Assembly (NCBI RefSeq): GCF_000468755.1
Contig: NZ_AWEZ01000010.1
Coordinates: 1-64,000 of the forward strand
Direction of reading: 5' to 3'
Source of the DNA: Olsenella profusa F0195
Lineage (GTDB): Bacteria > Actinomycetota > Coriobacteriia > Coriobacteriales > Atopobiaceae
Length of the DNA: 64,000 bases
The position numbers were made by a program, and so were the translations under genes. Below, in pieces: positions 8,465-20,128 of this stretch; position 1 is the stretch's first letter, and each line of letters starts with the position of its first letter. The notes under the pieces were generated by a model. That model searched no databases. It worked only from the letters and a program-made list of their open reading frames with translations, and was not told where the DNA came from.

Positions 8465-9572
8465 CGTCGTGCTCCCCCACCGCCCAGCGATGGTATCCCA
8501 CGATGAACCTGTCGAGGTCACCACCGGAGAGCACGGAGTCGACGTTGCCCGTCTCCACGCCCGTCCGCAGGTCCTTGACCAGCTGGTAGGGATAGAGCAC
8601 GTAGCTCCTTATCTGGTTGCCGAAGCCGATGTCGTGCTTGGGCCCGCGCAGCTCGTCAAGCTCCGCCTCGCGCCTGGCGAGCTCCTGCTCAAAGAGGCGG
8701 CTGCGCAGGATGCTCATCGCAAAGGCCTTGTTCTGGAGCTGGCTCCGCTCGTTCTGGCAGGTGACCACGGTACCCGTGGGAAGATGCGTGATGCGCACGG
8801 CGGAATCGGTGGTGTTGACGCCCTGCCCCCCGTGCCCGGTGGCATGGAAGACGTCGACGCGCAGGTCCTTGGGGTCGATGTCCACCTGTACGTCATCGGG
8901 GAGCACGGGGAGCACCTCCACGCCCGCAAACGTGGTCTGTCGCCGCTTCTTGAGGTCCGTGGGGGAGATGCGCACCAGGCGGTGCACGCCCCGCTCGCCA
9001 CGCAGCATGCCGTAGGCGTTCTTGCCCGAGACGGTGAAGGTGGCACGGTCGAGGCCGATGACCTCGGCGACCGGCGCGTCGTTGACCGTGACCTTCCACC
9101 CCCGGCGGTCGCAGTAGGCCAGGTACATGTGGAAGAGCATCCCGCACCAGTCCTGGGCCTCGAGGCCCCCCTGCCCCGGCGTGATGGTCACGATGGCGTC
9201 GCCATGATCGAACTCGTCGGTAAACCAACTGGCAAGCTCAAGGTCGGAGAGGTCGTCCTCCAGACGCCTCATCTGCCGTGCCGCCTCGTCGAGCAGGGAG
9301 TCGTCACCCGCCTCCTGTGCCAGCTCGAACGCCGCCTGCACGTCCTCCAGGCCCGCACGTGCTGCCTCGATGCGGGCGATGTCCTCCCTGGCCTGGGTGA
9401 GCTCGCCCATCGCCTTGCTCGCGCTGGCGGCATCGTTCCAGAAGTCCGGGCGCGCACTCTGTGCCTCGAGCTCCCTCACGCGCACGCGCCTCTCGTCGAG
9501 GTGGAGGTAGCCTTCCACCCGGTCGATACGCTCGCGCATCCCCTCGATGCGAGCCTCGCTGACCTCTTCCAT
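8457..9572 (-). CDS. prfB: peptide chain release factor 2
   Basis: A class-I release factor of 371 residues that ends translation at UGA and UAA. The GGQ catalytic loop is intact (HATGHGGQGVNTTDSAVR). The stop-codon recognition tripeptide, normally SPF in RF2, reads SPT here (RISPTDLKKRRQTTF, codons 8958-8966). The gene has no internal UGA frameshift: the usual site after the N-terminal GYL reads GYLHLD in frame, so the autoregulatory +1 shift is absent. It starts immediately after the secA stop, with GGTAGGA upstream. UGA is used as a stop in this window (for example pgi), so RF2 activity is needed. Confidence 0.95.
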   Translation of the reverse strand: MEEVSEARIEGMRERIDRVEGYLHLDERRVRVRELEAQSARPDFWNDAASASKAMGELTQAREDIARIEAARAGLEDVQAAFELAQEAGDDSLLDEAARQMRRLEDDLSDLELASWFTDEFDHGDAIVTITPGQGGLEAQDWCGMLFHMYLAYCDRRGWKVTVNDAPVAEVIGLDRATFTVSGKNAYGMLRGERGVHRLVRISPTDLKKRRQTTFAGVEVLPVLPDDVQVDIDPKDLRVDVFHATGHGGQGVNTTDSAVRITHLPTGTVVTCQNERSQLQNKAFAMSILRSRLFEQELARREAELDELRGPKHDIGFGNQIRSYVLYPYQLVKDLRTGVETGNVDSVLSGGDLDRFIVGYHRWAVGEHDDA

Positions 9573-12350
<2,778 letters not shown>

Positions 12351-12379
12351 AGGACGTCCTTTTTTTGCCTCTCGAGGAG

Positions 12380-12401
12380 GGCCCGTTCCGCCGAACGGGC
12401 C
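12380..12401 (-). promoter_or_regulatory. hairpin in the secA 5' leader
   Basis: A perfect 9-bp GC-rich stem (GGCCCGTTC / GAACGGGCC, loop CGCC) sits about 30 bp ahead of the secA start, in the 158-bp gap behind the preceding gene. No T-run follows on the minus strand. It could be a terminator for the upstream gene or a leader structure affecting secA translation. Confidence 0.4.
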
Positions 12402-12508
12402 ACACGCGTATTCCTCGATACTTTATCAATTGGCTTTGGTCTATCCCCTGTACGTCCGCCCTGCCATGAAAACAGCATGTGCTGACCTGAGCCCTCGCCA
12501 CCGTGCGC

Positions 12509-15500
12509 CTATGCCTCGAGCGCGTCATCGAACGCCTGGTCCAACATCTTGGAGGCCCTGCGCGTGCCACGGGCGGTCTGTCGCCGATAGGCATCGCGCA
12601 GGGCCTCGATCTCCTTGGCCCTGCCCAGCTGCGTGAGGGATGCCACCAGGCAGAGGGCGGCGTCCTCGCGCTGGGGCTCGCCGCCGAGGGCCTCGCGAGA
12701 CAGCTGCGAGGCGAGATAGGGCCTGCCCTGTCTGAGGGCCGCCCGGCCCCCAGCCGAGAGCGCGCTCACGAGCAGCTCCTTGAGACGATGCGTCCTTCTG
12801 CGGGCGATGCCCGTCACGTCATCGAACGCGACAGCGGGTCCGGCGCCGTAGGAGCGCCGCGCGTTGCAGCTGTGTGCAACCGCGCCCCGGTCATCTCCGT
12901 CACCCGATATGGAGAGCACGGCCTCTTCCTCGAATTCGTCCACATCGCAGACGACGCAGCACCGGTTGAGGCAGATGGTCCCCTCCGACCTGCTGCTCAC
13001 AATGGGCTCGAGGCCATCCCGTACGGTTCGCACCGCCCTGCGCACGACGGATATGGACTCGTACAGCCTCTGACGACCCTTCACATAGTCGATGTCACCC
13101 CAGATGGCAAGCAAGGCGTCCCGTTTTCGTACCTTGTGCCCCTTGGCAAGCGAAAGGAGCACCAGCAGTTCGCGGGCATGGCGGGCATTGAGCCTGTTCG
13201 GATTCACGGGGACGCCGTCGACCTCGAGTGCAAAGCCGCCAAGGATCCTGATGTGGATGTGCCCGTCCTCGTACGCGGCGGCAGGTTCGCCATCGAGCCT
13301 CATGATGGCATGGTCAGAGGGAGTCGGTGCCTCGGGCTTCTCGGCTACGGATCCTGGGGGCCCCGGGGCCGGCTGCGGCGGATGCGGCCTGTCTCCCAGG
13401 ACGAGCGACCAGGCGGGTGGCAGGGCGTCGTAGAGAAGGCCACCGCCCCTTCCCGAGCAGCCAACCGCAACGTCGAGCGCCCAGACCAGCTCGTGGGGCA
13501 GCTGCGATCGATCCAGCTCCTTCAGGCATACGTCGCCCATGTCCATCCCATCCGCGACGCCTAGCAGGCAATGGGTCAGATCGAGCAGCGGGGACGTCCT
13601 CGCTCGGGCGTTCCCTTCCACCTCTCCGGCGAGCCATGCGGATAGGGCGCGAGGCGCCTCGCCAAGCTGCAGGCGTGCGGCAACGTCGACGAGCGTCGCC
13701 ACGTCCTCGAGAAAAGCGACGCACATGCGACGGGCGAGGGTGCGGGCCCGCTCCGCACGCACATGGGCGCGCGCGGGCTTTGCCGACCGCGCATCGGCAA
13801 TCGCCGCCACGCAGAGCAGGCACGCCTCCGCCAGGACGTCCTGGCAGACGCTCGAGCACGAGATGAGTCGCTCTGCCTGGGGCAGCCGCTCGGCCCCCTT
13901 GTAGAGCACCGCAAACGAGTCACCGATGGCGTCGGCGTAGCACCCCAACCGACCCGGCGAGACGTCATGCACGACACGCTCCGCGCGGCGCACGTCACGC
14001 AGGGCGTTCGCATCCTCGGCCCCCACGGCAAACCGCTCCGCAATGCAGAAGTCCAGGCACAGGAGCGCACCGCACAAAGTGTCGACGCTTCGGCGCTGCA
14101 CGTTGTTCAATAGGAGGGCGTAGGTGTCACGGAAGCGGCCGTCAAACAGATAGGCAAGGACCTTTCGATGGATGGCCAGGGAGCGCACCCGATGGTCGGG
14201 CGGCGCCTTGGACACCAGGCGACGGGACCTCCTGCTCTTGGCCCATACGTCCCTGCAGGCGCCCAGCGCCTCCACCAGGTCGAGCGCCTCCGTCTGCCGC
14301 GCGCTGAGCCCCGTCAGGTCGCACAGGCGCTCGCGCCCCGCCGCGGCCATCTCAAAGTGGTCACACAGCTCGCGCAGTGCCTGGTCAACGAGCACGCTGT
14401 CCACGTCTTGGTCCCGCCCCGCCTCGACGGAGATGCGCAGCGCCCTGCCGAGGGCGTCGGCCCTTCCCGCCATGAGGAACTCGATGCCCCATGCCTGCCC
14501 TATCTCGCACAGCTCCGCCTCATCGGAAAGGATGGCCGTGAGGAGCTCCGCACGCGCAAGCCTACCCTGCGCGCAGAGCGCGCGAACCACGGCGCCCAAA
14601 AGATGCTCCCGCGACGCGCACAGCGGCCTCAGCGAGGGAATGCAGAACGCCATCACCTCGTCCTCCCTGCATCCCGCAACGGCAAAGGACTCCCGCAGGG
14701 GGTCGATGCCCAAAAGGGGGCACGTGTCATGAAGCCACTGCAGCGCCTCGTCGTCCAGTCGCGGCAGGACCATCGCAAGGTCATCGTAGGTACCCGTGCC
14801 CAGGAGCACCATGACGAGCCGCAGCGAGAGCTCCTCGTCGATCAGCGTGTCACGGAGGCATCCCCTGACGACATCGCACACGGCCGATGCGTATTTCCCC
14901 GGGCATGAGCCCCGCCCAAATCGGCCCTCCCAGGCAAGGTCATCAAAGGTCAGGGCATCCAGAAGGCGCGGAATCCCATACGTGAGCCCCGACCCATACT
15001 CATAGTCGGATGCGGCGAGTCCCATCAGGTCATGGCAGTCGAGGTGAATGGCCTCGCGAAGCGCCTCGTAGAGGTCGAGCGCCTCGGGCCTCATGCACGC
15101 CATGACCAGACAACCGGCAGTCGTCATCTTGCGCAGGGCGCGCGCCTCTCGCGCGACATCGGCCTCGGAGAGGCTGCCCGACAGGGTCACGCCGACGGCA
15201 ACCCTCGGCCCGCGCTGGCGCAAGCCAACCACCTCGCGAGAGAGGCGCGTCAGGCGCATGGCGGCACCTTCCTCTCTGCCCGGACCCAGCTCCACGCGCC
15301 TGATCGTCGCCCCAGCCTGAGCTTCGAGGAGAAGGACGGAGTCCATCAACGCCGTCTTCTGGAACCCCGGCTCGGCACACACGACGATGAGGCGCGGCTC
15401 CTCACCATGCTTCTGGTCGCGCGCGAACCGTGACGCCGAGGCAAGCACGCCGCTCTTCTGTGGAACCAATGCCGTGCCCCGCCCCTGTGACGCAATCGAA

Positions 15501-15517
15501 CGTATCGGATGTGCCAT
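12509..15517 (-). CDS. large transcriptional regulator with C-terminal SARP-like (winged helix + BTAD) domain
   Basis: A protein of about 1002 residues. The C-terminal part (about 753-830) is an OmpR/SARP-type winged helix (IRILGGFALEVDGVPVNPNR then HARELLVLLSLAKGH), followed by a helical BTAD-like segment (about 890-1000). The N-terminus has a degenerate P-loop (AEPGFQKTALMDS), and the central 600 residues look like helical TPR-type repeats of a STAND/MalT-like regulator. DNA binding at the C-terminus reverses the usual SARP order. The ATG at 15517 follows GAGGAGG; an upstream GTG at 15535 is less likely. Target genes and signal are unknown, and no linked transporter or enzyme gives a clue. 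Confidence 0.75.
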   Translation of the reverse strand: MAHPIRSIASQGRGTALVPQKSGVLASASRFARDQKHGEEPRLIVVCAEPGFQKTALMDSVLLLEAQAGATIRRVELGPGREEGAAMRLTRLSREVVGLRQRGPRVAVGVTLSGSLSEADVAREARALRKMTTAGCLVMACMRPEALDLYEALREAIHLDCHDLMGLAASDYEYGSGLTYGIPRLLDALTFDDLAWEGRFGRGSCPGKYASAVCDVVRGCLRDTLIDEELSLRLVMVLLGTGTYDDLAMVLPRLDDEALQWLHDTCPLLGIDPLRESFAVAGCREDEVMAFCIPSLRPLCASREHLLGAVVRALCAQGRLARAELLTAILSDEAELCEIGQAWGIEFLMAGRADALGRALRISVEAGRDQDVDSVLVDQALRELCDHFEMAAAGRERLCDLTGLSARQTEALDLVEALGACRDVWAKSRRSRRLVSKAPPDHRVRSLAIHRKVLAYLFDGRFRDTYALLLNNVQRRSVDTLCGALLCLDFCIAERFAVGAEDANALRDVRRAERVVHDVSPGRLGCYADAIGDSFAVLYKGAERLPQAERLISCSSVCQDVLAEACLLCVAAIADARSAKPARAHVRAERARTLARRMCVAFLEDVATLVDVAARLQLGEAPRALSAWLAGEVEGNARARTSPLLDLTHCLLGVADGMDMGDVCLKELDRSQLPHELVWALDVAVGCSGRGGGLLYDALPPAWSLVLGDRPHPPQPAPGPPGSVAEKPEAPTPSDHAIMRLDGEPAAAYEDGHIHIRILGGFALEVDGVPVNPNRLNARHARELLVLLSLAKGHKVRKRDALLAIWGDIDYVKGRQRLYESISVVRRAVRTVRDGLEPIVSSRSEGTICLNRCCVVCDVDEFEEEAVLSISGDGDDRGAVAHSCNARRSYGAGPAVAFDDVTGIARRRTHRLKELLVSALSAGGRAALRQGRPYLASQLSREALGGEPQREDAALCLVASLTQLGRAKEIEALRDAYRRQTARGTRRASKMLDQAFDDALEA

Positions 15518-15828
15518 ACCCCATCGCCTCCTCACCCATGCCAGCGGCTGGCATGGAACTGCACTGTGCGAACACGTAAGGAACCTATTTATAGACTCGC
15601 TTTTATGTCATTGAATTTAAACTGCCGAAAGAACGGCAAGCGGCACCTTAACTAGCACGAGGCGAAGGGCGACAGACGTTAGACCTCCCATCGGCGTCCC
15701 CGTCTGCGCGCACCCGGATGGTCGATGCAGCCCCGCGCGGAGTCCCGTCGACACGCACGACGGCGTGGCCGAGTACCTAGCGTGTCTACGGTGTGAATCC
15801 GAACCTGTCCCAGCCCCGTTGGGAGGCC
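15518..15828. promoter_or_regulatory. intergenic region with candidate promoter for the SARP-like gene
   Basis: This 311-bp stretch has no credible gene. On the minus strand a candidate promoter lies at 15588-15615: TTCAAT, a 16-base spacer, then TATAAA, about 70 bp ahead of the SARP-like start. The patch 15585-15635 is clearly AT-rich. The rest (15640-15828) is GC-rich, and I see only short inverted repeats in it, such as GCCG/CGGC near 15630. Confidence 0.4.
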
Positions 15829-16557
15829 TTATGCCAGATCCAATTCGTAGCGACCACCCACGAAGTAGTCGCGGCTGATGCAGACGGGTCTGCCATCCTT
15901 GTCTACATAGTACGTCTCACTGTTGAGCATGGGGTCACCAGCGGAAATGCCGAGAAGGGCCGCCTGCTCGGTGGAGGCGCGTCCCGCGTTGACCGTCCAC
16001 ACCGACGTGGAGTGGGGGCGACGCCCAATCAGCCCCTCGATGGCATCGAAGATGGACCGGTTCTCGAGGGGAGCCGTGAGGAGATCGGCCGCCCAGTCAT
16101 AGGGGATGAGCACACGCTCGTCACCGATGGGAAGGCCATCCGCCATGCGAACGCGCCTGACGAAGAGGAGCAGGGCACCCTTGCCGAGTCCGAAGAACTT
16201 CACTTCGTCCGGACGCGCGGGTACAATTTGGCGGTCGACCACGTGCGAGCCCGGCTGTGCTCCGATCTCGGCACAGAGTTCCGTGAAGCTCCGGGTGTCA
16301 CGCGTCTGCGCAAGGCGACTGCTCAGATGCCGCGTGCCCACAAAGGTCCCGCGCCCTTGCATCTTCATGAGGTAGCCATCTGAGCAGAGGTCCTCTATGG
16401 CACGGCGAACGGTGATACGGCTTACCGAGTACTTCTGGCTTAGCTCGGCCTCGGAGGGGATCCTGTCGCCCTGCTGATAGCTGCCACTCTTGATGGCCGC
16501 CTTGAGATCGTCGTAGATCCTCTGGTAGAGGGGAGTCGTGCTGACCATACCTGCCAC
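15829..16557 (-). CDS. GntR family regulator, HutC/UTRA type
   Basis: About 242 residues: an N-terminal GntR winged helix (PLYQRIYDDLKAAIKSGSYQ, then PSEAELSQKYSVSRITVRRA) and a C-terminal UTRA ligand domain ending DGRPVCISRDYFVGGRYEL. I chose GTG 16557 because AAGGAGG lies six bases upstream; an ATG at 16548 is only three codons further in. UTRA regulators usually sense sugar phosphates or amino-sugar derivatives, as FrlR does in fructoselysine operons. It is the last gene of the operon and probably represses it; palindromes at 21084 and 22222 are candidate sites. A partial match, TACTCGTTAT, lies upstream of it near 16630. Confidence 0.88.
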   Translation of the reverse strand: MAGMVSTTPLYQRIYDDLKAAIKSGSYQQGDRIPSEAELSQKYSVSRITVRRAIEDLCSDGYLMKMQGRGTFVGTRHLSSRLAQTRDTRSFTELCAEIGAQPGSHVVDRQIVPARPDEVKFFGLGKGALLLFVRRVRMADGLPIGDERVLIPYDWAADLLTAPLENRSIFDAIEGLIGRRPHSTSVWTVNAGRASTEQAALLGISAGDPMLNSETYYVDKDGRPVCISRDYFVGGRYELDLA

Positions 16558-16634
16558 CCTCTTCCTCCTTGCAGGACGCGTCTCCGGGGACGCCCCCACT
16601 TACACATCTCGGACTCATCTGGTCATGATACTCG

Positions 16635-17285
16635 TTATTGACGGGGCACACGACCAGACATCGCCAAGGGTACTACATCCATGAGATGGTCGATGATGAC
16701 GTCGGCCCCCGACTGATCCAACCTCACGCCCGCCGGAGGCCTCAGGGCGCACACGAGCGCGCCGGAGCGCTTGCCCGCAGCAATGCCAATGGGGGAGTCC
16801 TCCACCACGATCGACTGGTCGGCAGACACGCCGAGACCGCCCATGGTGCGCAGGTAGATCTCGGGTGAGGGCTTGAACTCGGAGAAGTCGTAACCGCTCA
16901 TCGTACAGTCAACGAGACCCTCGAGGTCCAGCGCCACCACGAGCTCGTCCACGAGGGCACGCGGGGACGACGAGCAGATCGCCACCCTGATGCCCCGACG
17001 ACGCAAGAGGCCAAACGTGGTTGCCGCCTGGGGGTTGGCGACCGCAGCCCACGGCGTGGGGTGTGCCCGGGAGTACTCCTCGTACCCCGCATGGAGTCGC
17101 CGGCGGCGACCGGCATCGTCCGGTATGAGCGCCTCCCACATGGCAGCATCATCTGAGCCCGAGAAGTCCGGGACCTCGTCAAGGAAAAGGTCATGCTCCG
17201 CAAGGTAGTCTACGCGGCGCTGGTTGTAGAACTGCTCCGTGAACGCCAGAACGCCGTCCATGTCGAAGAGGACCGCCTTGGCCAT
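16635..17285 (-). CDS. HAD superfamily phosphatase, beta-phosphoglucomutase-like
   Basis: A 216-residue HAD hydrolase. Motif I is FDMDGVLAFTE near the N-terminus, motif II is ICSSSPRA, motif III lies around EFKPSPEIYL, and motif IV is VVEDSPIGIAAGK. An alpha-helical cap domain after motif I places it with the beta-phosphoglucomutase/phosphatase subfamily. The start at 17285 follows TTGGGAGG. It lies inside the Amadori-type PTS operon, so a sugar phosphate or deglycation by-product is the likely substrate. No specific substrate can be named. Confidence 0.85.
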   Translation of the reverse strand: MAKAVLFDMDGVLAFTEQFYNQRRVDYLAEHDLFLDEVPDFSGSDDAAMWEALIPDDAGRRRRLHAGYEEYSRAHPTPWAAVANPQAATTFGLLRRRGIRVAICSSSPRALVDELVVALDLEGLVDCTMSGYDFSEFKPSPEIYLRTMGGLGVSADQSIVVEDSPIGIAAGKRSGALVCALRPPAGVRLDQSGADVIIDHLMDVVPLAMSGRVPRQ

Positions 17286-17361
17286 CGTGCCCTCCCAAGA
17301 ACGGGGCGGACCATGGCTGCAGCCCGCCCCCACAACGTCTGTCAAGCAAGGGACCCACCCA

Positions 17362-18345
17362 CTAGTAGCTGAGCTTCCACATGTAGCGCCTCAGGGTCAG
17401 CGGGTGCTGACGGGCTTCGGCAAGCTGCTCGGCAAAGACGCGCATGACGGCCGTGTGCACGAAGGGGCTGAAGTACGTGGCGACCCTGTCACCCACCATG
17501 CCAGACAGGCCATAGTCCTTGGCGTCGATGATGGTGACCTTGGCACCGAAGCGCTGCATGAAGGTGAGGGCGCGGGCGTCCATGGCGCGGGTGGCGCCGT
17601 CGGACATGAATAGCAGATAGGGCTTGTCCCTCTCGGTGAGCTCGAAGGGCCCGTGGAAGTATTCGCCGGAGTTGTATGAGCCGGAGTCGAGCCACTGCAT
17701 CTCAGAGAGGAGGAACATGGAGGTGGAATAGGCGACCTTGGCGCTGGCTCCGGAGCCCAGCACGTAGATGCCCCGCTCGTTCTTGTAGTCCTGGGCAAAC
17801 TGGTGGGCGGCCCTGCCGGCATGCTCGGCCGCGTCCTCGGAGAGCTTGAAGATCTTGCCAAGGCCACCAATCATGTCATTGTAGAGGTCGCTGCCCTCCA
17901 ACTGCTGGAGGAGCTCGACGGCAAGCGCCAGGGCATAGCCCATCTTCTCGACCTTGGCGGCGTAGTTTTCCTCGAAGCCGTGGATGACCACATGGTCGAC
18001 GCCCTCGGCGAGTGGGGAGCCCGCGACGTGCGTGATGGCGGTGACGGGGGCACTGAGGGCCTTGGCGGTCTTGTTGGCAGCCACGGTCTCGGGGGTGGAG
18101 CCGCCCAGTGAGCAGGTGACCACGAAGGTGTTGGGGCCCACCCAGGCAGGCGTGTCATAGTTGAACTCGTTGGACGTGAAGAGCTGGACGTTGAGGGTCT
18201 TGGTGTTGTTGGCCAGGAAGTACTTGGCGGGATAGAGCTCGGACATCGAGGCCCCGCAGCCGACGAAGGCAACCGAGTCGATGGCGTGCCTGGACAAGAC
18301 GTCGGCGACGATGGTCTTGGGCAGAGTGAGGTCGATCTCGTACAT
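17362..18345 (-). CDS. SIS-domain deglycase, FrlB/GfrF-like
   Basis: A 327-residue double-SIS protein of the FrlB family, enzymes that split fructoselysine- or glucoselysine-6-phosphate into glucose-6-P and lysine. It keeps the FrlB-type catalytic segment SGEYFHGPFEL (candidate acid/base Glu228 and His231) and ends RRYMWKLSY, matching the family's C-terminal RRY...EY ending. The start at 18345 has AAGGAGG eight bases upstream. It follows the EIID gene of the same operon. A second, divergent copy starts the operon; this pairing is the arrangement of gfrE and gfrF in Salmonella. Which copy takes which substrate cannot be told. Confidence 0.82.
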   Translation of the reverse strand: MYEIDLTLPKTIVADVLSRHAIDSVAFVGCGASMSELYPAKYFLANNTKTLNVQLFTSNEFNYDTPAWVGPNTFVVTCSLGGSTPETVAANKTAKALSAPVTAITHVAGSPLAEGVDHVVIHGFEENYAAKVEKMGYALALAVELLQQLEGSDLYNDMIGGLGKIFKLSEDAAEHAGRAAHQFAQDYKNERGIYVLGSGASAKVAYSTSMFLLSEMQWLDSGSYNSGEYFHGPFELTERDKPYLLFMSDGATRAMDARALTFMQRFGAKVTIIDAKDYGLSGMVGDRVATYFSPFVHTAVMRVFAEQLAEARQHPLTLRRYMWKLSY

Positions 18346-18394
18346 GCTGTGATCCTCCTTGGAAGGTCGGTCGTATCTGGAAACCAACTGATGG

Positions 18395-19252
18395 CTAGGC
18401 AAGGACGCCCAGGGCTGAGAGGGCGACGCCGCCCACGATGGCGATGATGAGCAGCCAGCCGCTCCTGACGTCCCTCTTGATGAGCACGTAGAAGAGCATG
18501 GTCAGGGCGAGCGGAATCATCTGTGGCATGATGGAGTCGAGGACGTCCTGGAGCACGAGCGTGCCGTCCGCGAAGGTCGCCGGGGTCGTGGCGCCGACGA
18601 GTGTGGCTATCATGCCTCCCACCGCCATGAGGCCGACGATGCCGCAGGCGTACATGACCTTCTCCATGGTGTCACCCTGCAGCCTGTCAAGGTACCTCGC
18701 GCCACCCTCATAGCCGATCTTCCCGGCAAACCAGGTGATAAGCACCGAGGGGATGATCGAGATGGCCATGGCGAGGATGGGCCCGAGGAACGACCCCTGC
18801 TGGGCAAGGGAGACGCCGAGGCCAAAGGCGATGACGCGAATGGTGCCCTGGAAGAACGAGTCGCCAATGCCCGACAGCGGGCCCATGAGCGCCGTCTTCA
18901 TGGCGTTGATGCTATCGGGGTCGACGATGCCGGGGGCCTTCGCGTACTCCTCCTCCATAGAGGCCGACAGGCCGAGCACGAACGCGCTGGTCTGCGGGGT
19001 GCAGTTGTAGAAGGCCATGTGTCGCTCGTAGGCCTCCTGTTTGCGTTCCAGCTCCTTGGGGTCGTGGTCGGCATTGGGGTAGCAGCGGTCGATGGTGGGT
19101 GCGATGCCATAGAGGAAGCCCATGTTCATCTGCCGCTCGTAGTTCCAGGAGTCCTGGATGGCCCAGGAGCGCCAGAAGAACTCGCTCAGCTTCTTGTTCT
19201 CAGGCACGTCCGAGGCGGCGAGCGCCTGGCTGTGCGTGGTGGAGTCTGCCAT
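18395..19252 (-). CDS. PTS EIID, mannose family
   Basis: A 285-residue EIID membrane subunit of a mannose-family PTS. The family pattern is clear: the N-terminus FFWRSWAIQDSWNYERQMNM, then YNCTPQTSAFVLGLSASMEE, then MGPLSGIGDSFFQGTIRVIA, with hydrophobic helices toward the C-terminus. The start at 19252 follows the EIIC stop by 13 bp and has GGGGGA upstream; longer frames run into EIIC. With EIIC it forms the permease. A gfr/man-type system for Amadori products is the inferred role. Confidence 0.92.
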   Translation of the reverse strand: MADSTTHSQALAASDVPENKKLSEFFWRSWAIQDSWNYERQMNMGFLYGIAPTIDRCYPNADHDPKELERKQEAYERHMAFYNCTPQTSAFVLGLSASMEEEYAKAPGIVDPDSINAMKTALMGPLSGIGDSFFQGTIRVIAFGLGVSLAQQGSFLGPILAMAISIIPSVLITWFAGKIGYEGGARYLDRLQGDTMEKVMYACGIVGLMAVGGMIATLVGATTPATFADGTLVLQDVLDSIMPQMIPLALTMLFYVLIKRDVRSGWLLIIAIVGGVALSALGVLA

Positions 19253-19265
19253 GGTCGTGTCCCCC

Positions 19266-20075
19266 TTACTCGTCGTCATCTTCGAGCGGATCGTAATCGG
19301 CATTGTCGGGTCCCGCTGATACAAGCCGTGCGCTTCCGCCCTCGCGATGTCTCACGCCCAGCAGGATCACGGCGAGACACACGGCGATGAGCGACACGGC
19401 GGTGACGGAGAGCCCGAGGTACGAGGCAAGCAGGAAGCCCAGCGCCAAGAATGCGGCCATCTTCCTGTTGAGCATGAGGGAGAGCAGGAGCGCGAGGCCG
19501 TAGGCGGTGAGGAGCATGGCGGAGACATTGAGGCCGGTAGAGAGCCACTCGGGAATTAGGTCCACGACCGCTTGGACCGCGTCGGTGCCCAGGAACACGG
19601 CAAAGAAGATGGGCACGAAGTACATGAGGGAGTAGAGAATGGTGCCCACGACGATGTGCATGTTGGTAGCCTGCTTGAACCTGCCCTCCGAAATCGCGGC
19701 ATCGGCTCTGTGGGTGAGGATGGCGATGACGGAGCGGAAGACGATGCCCAGCAGCTGGCCCAAGACCGCGATGGGGATGGCGATGGTCATTGCCGTCTCA
19801 GCGCTGGCGCCGGTGAGGCAGGCAAAGGCGGAGGCGACAATGCCCCCGAGGACCATATCGGGCGGGACCGCAGCACCAACGGCCACAAGCCCCATGCTCA
19901 CGAGCTCCGTCGCGGCACCAACGGCAAGGCCCGTCGCAGGGTCCCCAAGCACGATGCCCACAAGCGTGGCTCCGATGAGCGGCTGCTCGAAGTTAAGGCG
20001 ACCAAGCAGGCGCGAGTCGAGCATGCAGAACACGCCGACGAGGCCGACGAGAATCGCACTAACAAGCGAACTCAT
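19266..20075 (-). CDS. PTS EIIC, mannose family
   Basis: A 269-residue EIIC membrane subunit of a mannose/fructoselysine-type PTS. Typical features are an N-terminal helix followed by LDSRLLGRLNFEQPLIGATL, the loop GDPATGLAVGAATELVSMGL, and VPPDMVLGGIVASAFACLTG. The last 30 residues form an acidic cytoplasmic tail (ending EDDDE). The start at 20075 follows AAAGGAG. It is tightly packed between the EIIAB and EIID genes. Confidence 0.92.
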   Translation of the reverse strand: MSSLVSAILVGLVGVFCMLDSRLLGRLNFEQPLIGATLVGIVLGDPATGLAVGAATELVSMGLVAVGAAVPPDMVLGGIVASAFACLTGASAETAMTIAIPIAVLGQLLGIVFRSVIAILTHRADAAISEGRFKQATNMHIVVGTILYSLMYFVPIFFAVFLGTDAVQAVVDLIPEWLSTGLNVSAMLLTAYGLALLLSLMLNRKMAAFLALGFLLASYLGLSVTAVSLIAVCLAVILLGVRHREGGSARLVSAGPDNADYDPLEDDDE

Positions 20076-20128
20076 GTCTTTCTCCTTTCGAGATGCCTTT
20101 CCAAGGCGCTCACTGACGGGGAGAGTGC

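Noticed and set aside
8457-9572. Programmed +1 frameshift in prfB
   Set aside because: No internal UGA or shift site is present and the frame is continuous.
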